A stretch of 64,000 bases of DNA from Cellulomonas sp. Leaf395 (GTDB taxonomy: Bacteria > Actinomycetota > Actinomycetes > Actinomycetales > Cellulomonadaceae). The notes beneath the pieces were generated by a model. The model saw only the letters and a list, made by a program, of their open reading frames with translations, ran no database searches and was not told where the DNA came from. The stretch is taken from assembly GCF_001424125.1 (NCBI RefSeq), contig NZ_LMQI01000001.1, positions 91,662 through 155,661 of the forward strand, given 5' to 3'. Position numbers and translations under genes: made by a program. Below are positions 63,997-64,000 of this stretch, one piece after another. Each line of letters begins with the position of its first letter. Position 1 is the first letter of the stretch.

Positions 63997-64000
63997 CCGA

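Overview
The window is high-GC actinobacterial DNA and is most probably from Cellulomonas or a close relative. Two things support this. The block at 6.9-20.5 kb follows the order conserved beside the replication origin of Actinomycetota (ppiA, rhomboid, crgA, DUF881, sortase, pabA, then pknB-pknA-pbpA-rodA-pstP-fhaB-fhaA and tRNA-Leu). The 1052-residue cellulase at 2.5-5.6 kb has the GH9-CBM3c-FN3x3-CBM2 layout of Cellulomonas fimi CenB. Most genes are compact, often overlap by 4 bases, and many start with GTG.

Layout. 0-2.4 kb: end of an ABC-2 exporter, then a HisH/HisF pair standing outside a histidine operon; its HisF has the general acid and other active-site positions changed. 2.4-5.8 kb: secreted cellulase with an upstream LacI-type operator. 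5.8-20.6 kb: membrane coiled-coil protein, then the origin-proximal cell-envelope block in which Ser/Thr kinases, phosphatase, FHA proteins, a class B PBP and RodA form one minus-strand operon. 20.6-25.3 kb: accessory genes, namely a 5'-truncated GlxA-type regulator, a Pro-Thr repeat lipoprotein, a GyrI-like protein, a cyclic-nucleotide-binding/thioredoxin-reductase-like fusion and an unknown protein. 25.3-32 kb: uronate (pectin breakdown) locus with DctPQM TRAP importer, KduI, KduD, an IclR regulator and a divergent DUF4862 protein. 32-33 kb: TetR and membrane protein sharing a double palindrome. 33-37.7 kb: glyoxylate shunt (RamB-like regulator, aceA, aceB). 37.8-45.2 kb: SDR protein, structured leader plus methionine aminopeptidase, mmsA, DrrAB-type exporter with PadR regulator, and a quinone-reductase-like enzyme. 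45.3-50.8 kb: secreted phytase-esterase-like protein, LMW phosphatase, glutathione peroxidase, CorA, aminotransferase. 50.9-56.8 kb: near-complete molybdenum cofactor cluster in two convergent operons. 56.9-61.8 kb: tandem glycine riboswitch controlling gcvP-gcvT-gcvH. 62-64 kb: small LuxR-type HTH protein, Nudix hydrolase, MalY/PatB-type lyase.

No insertion sequence, prophage, CRISPR array or rRNA was seen. The observations I rank highest are the HisH/HisF paralogue pair with Q130, M53 and D103; the 260-nt map leader with a 12-codon ORF and a three-way-junction fold; the rhomboid gene whose conserved N-terminus is reachable only from an ATC codon; and the DUF4862 protein tied to uronate catabolism.
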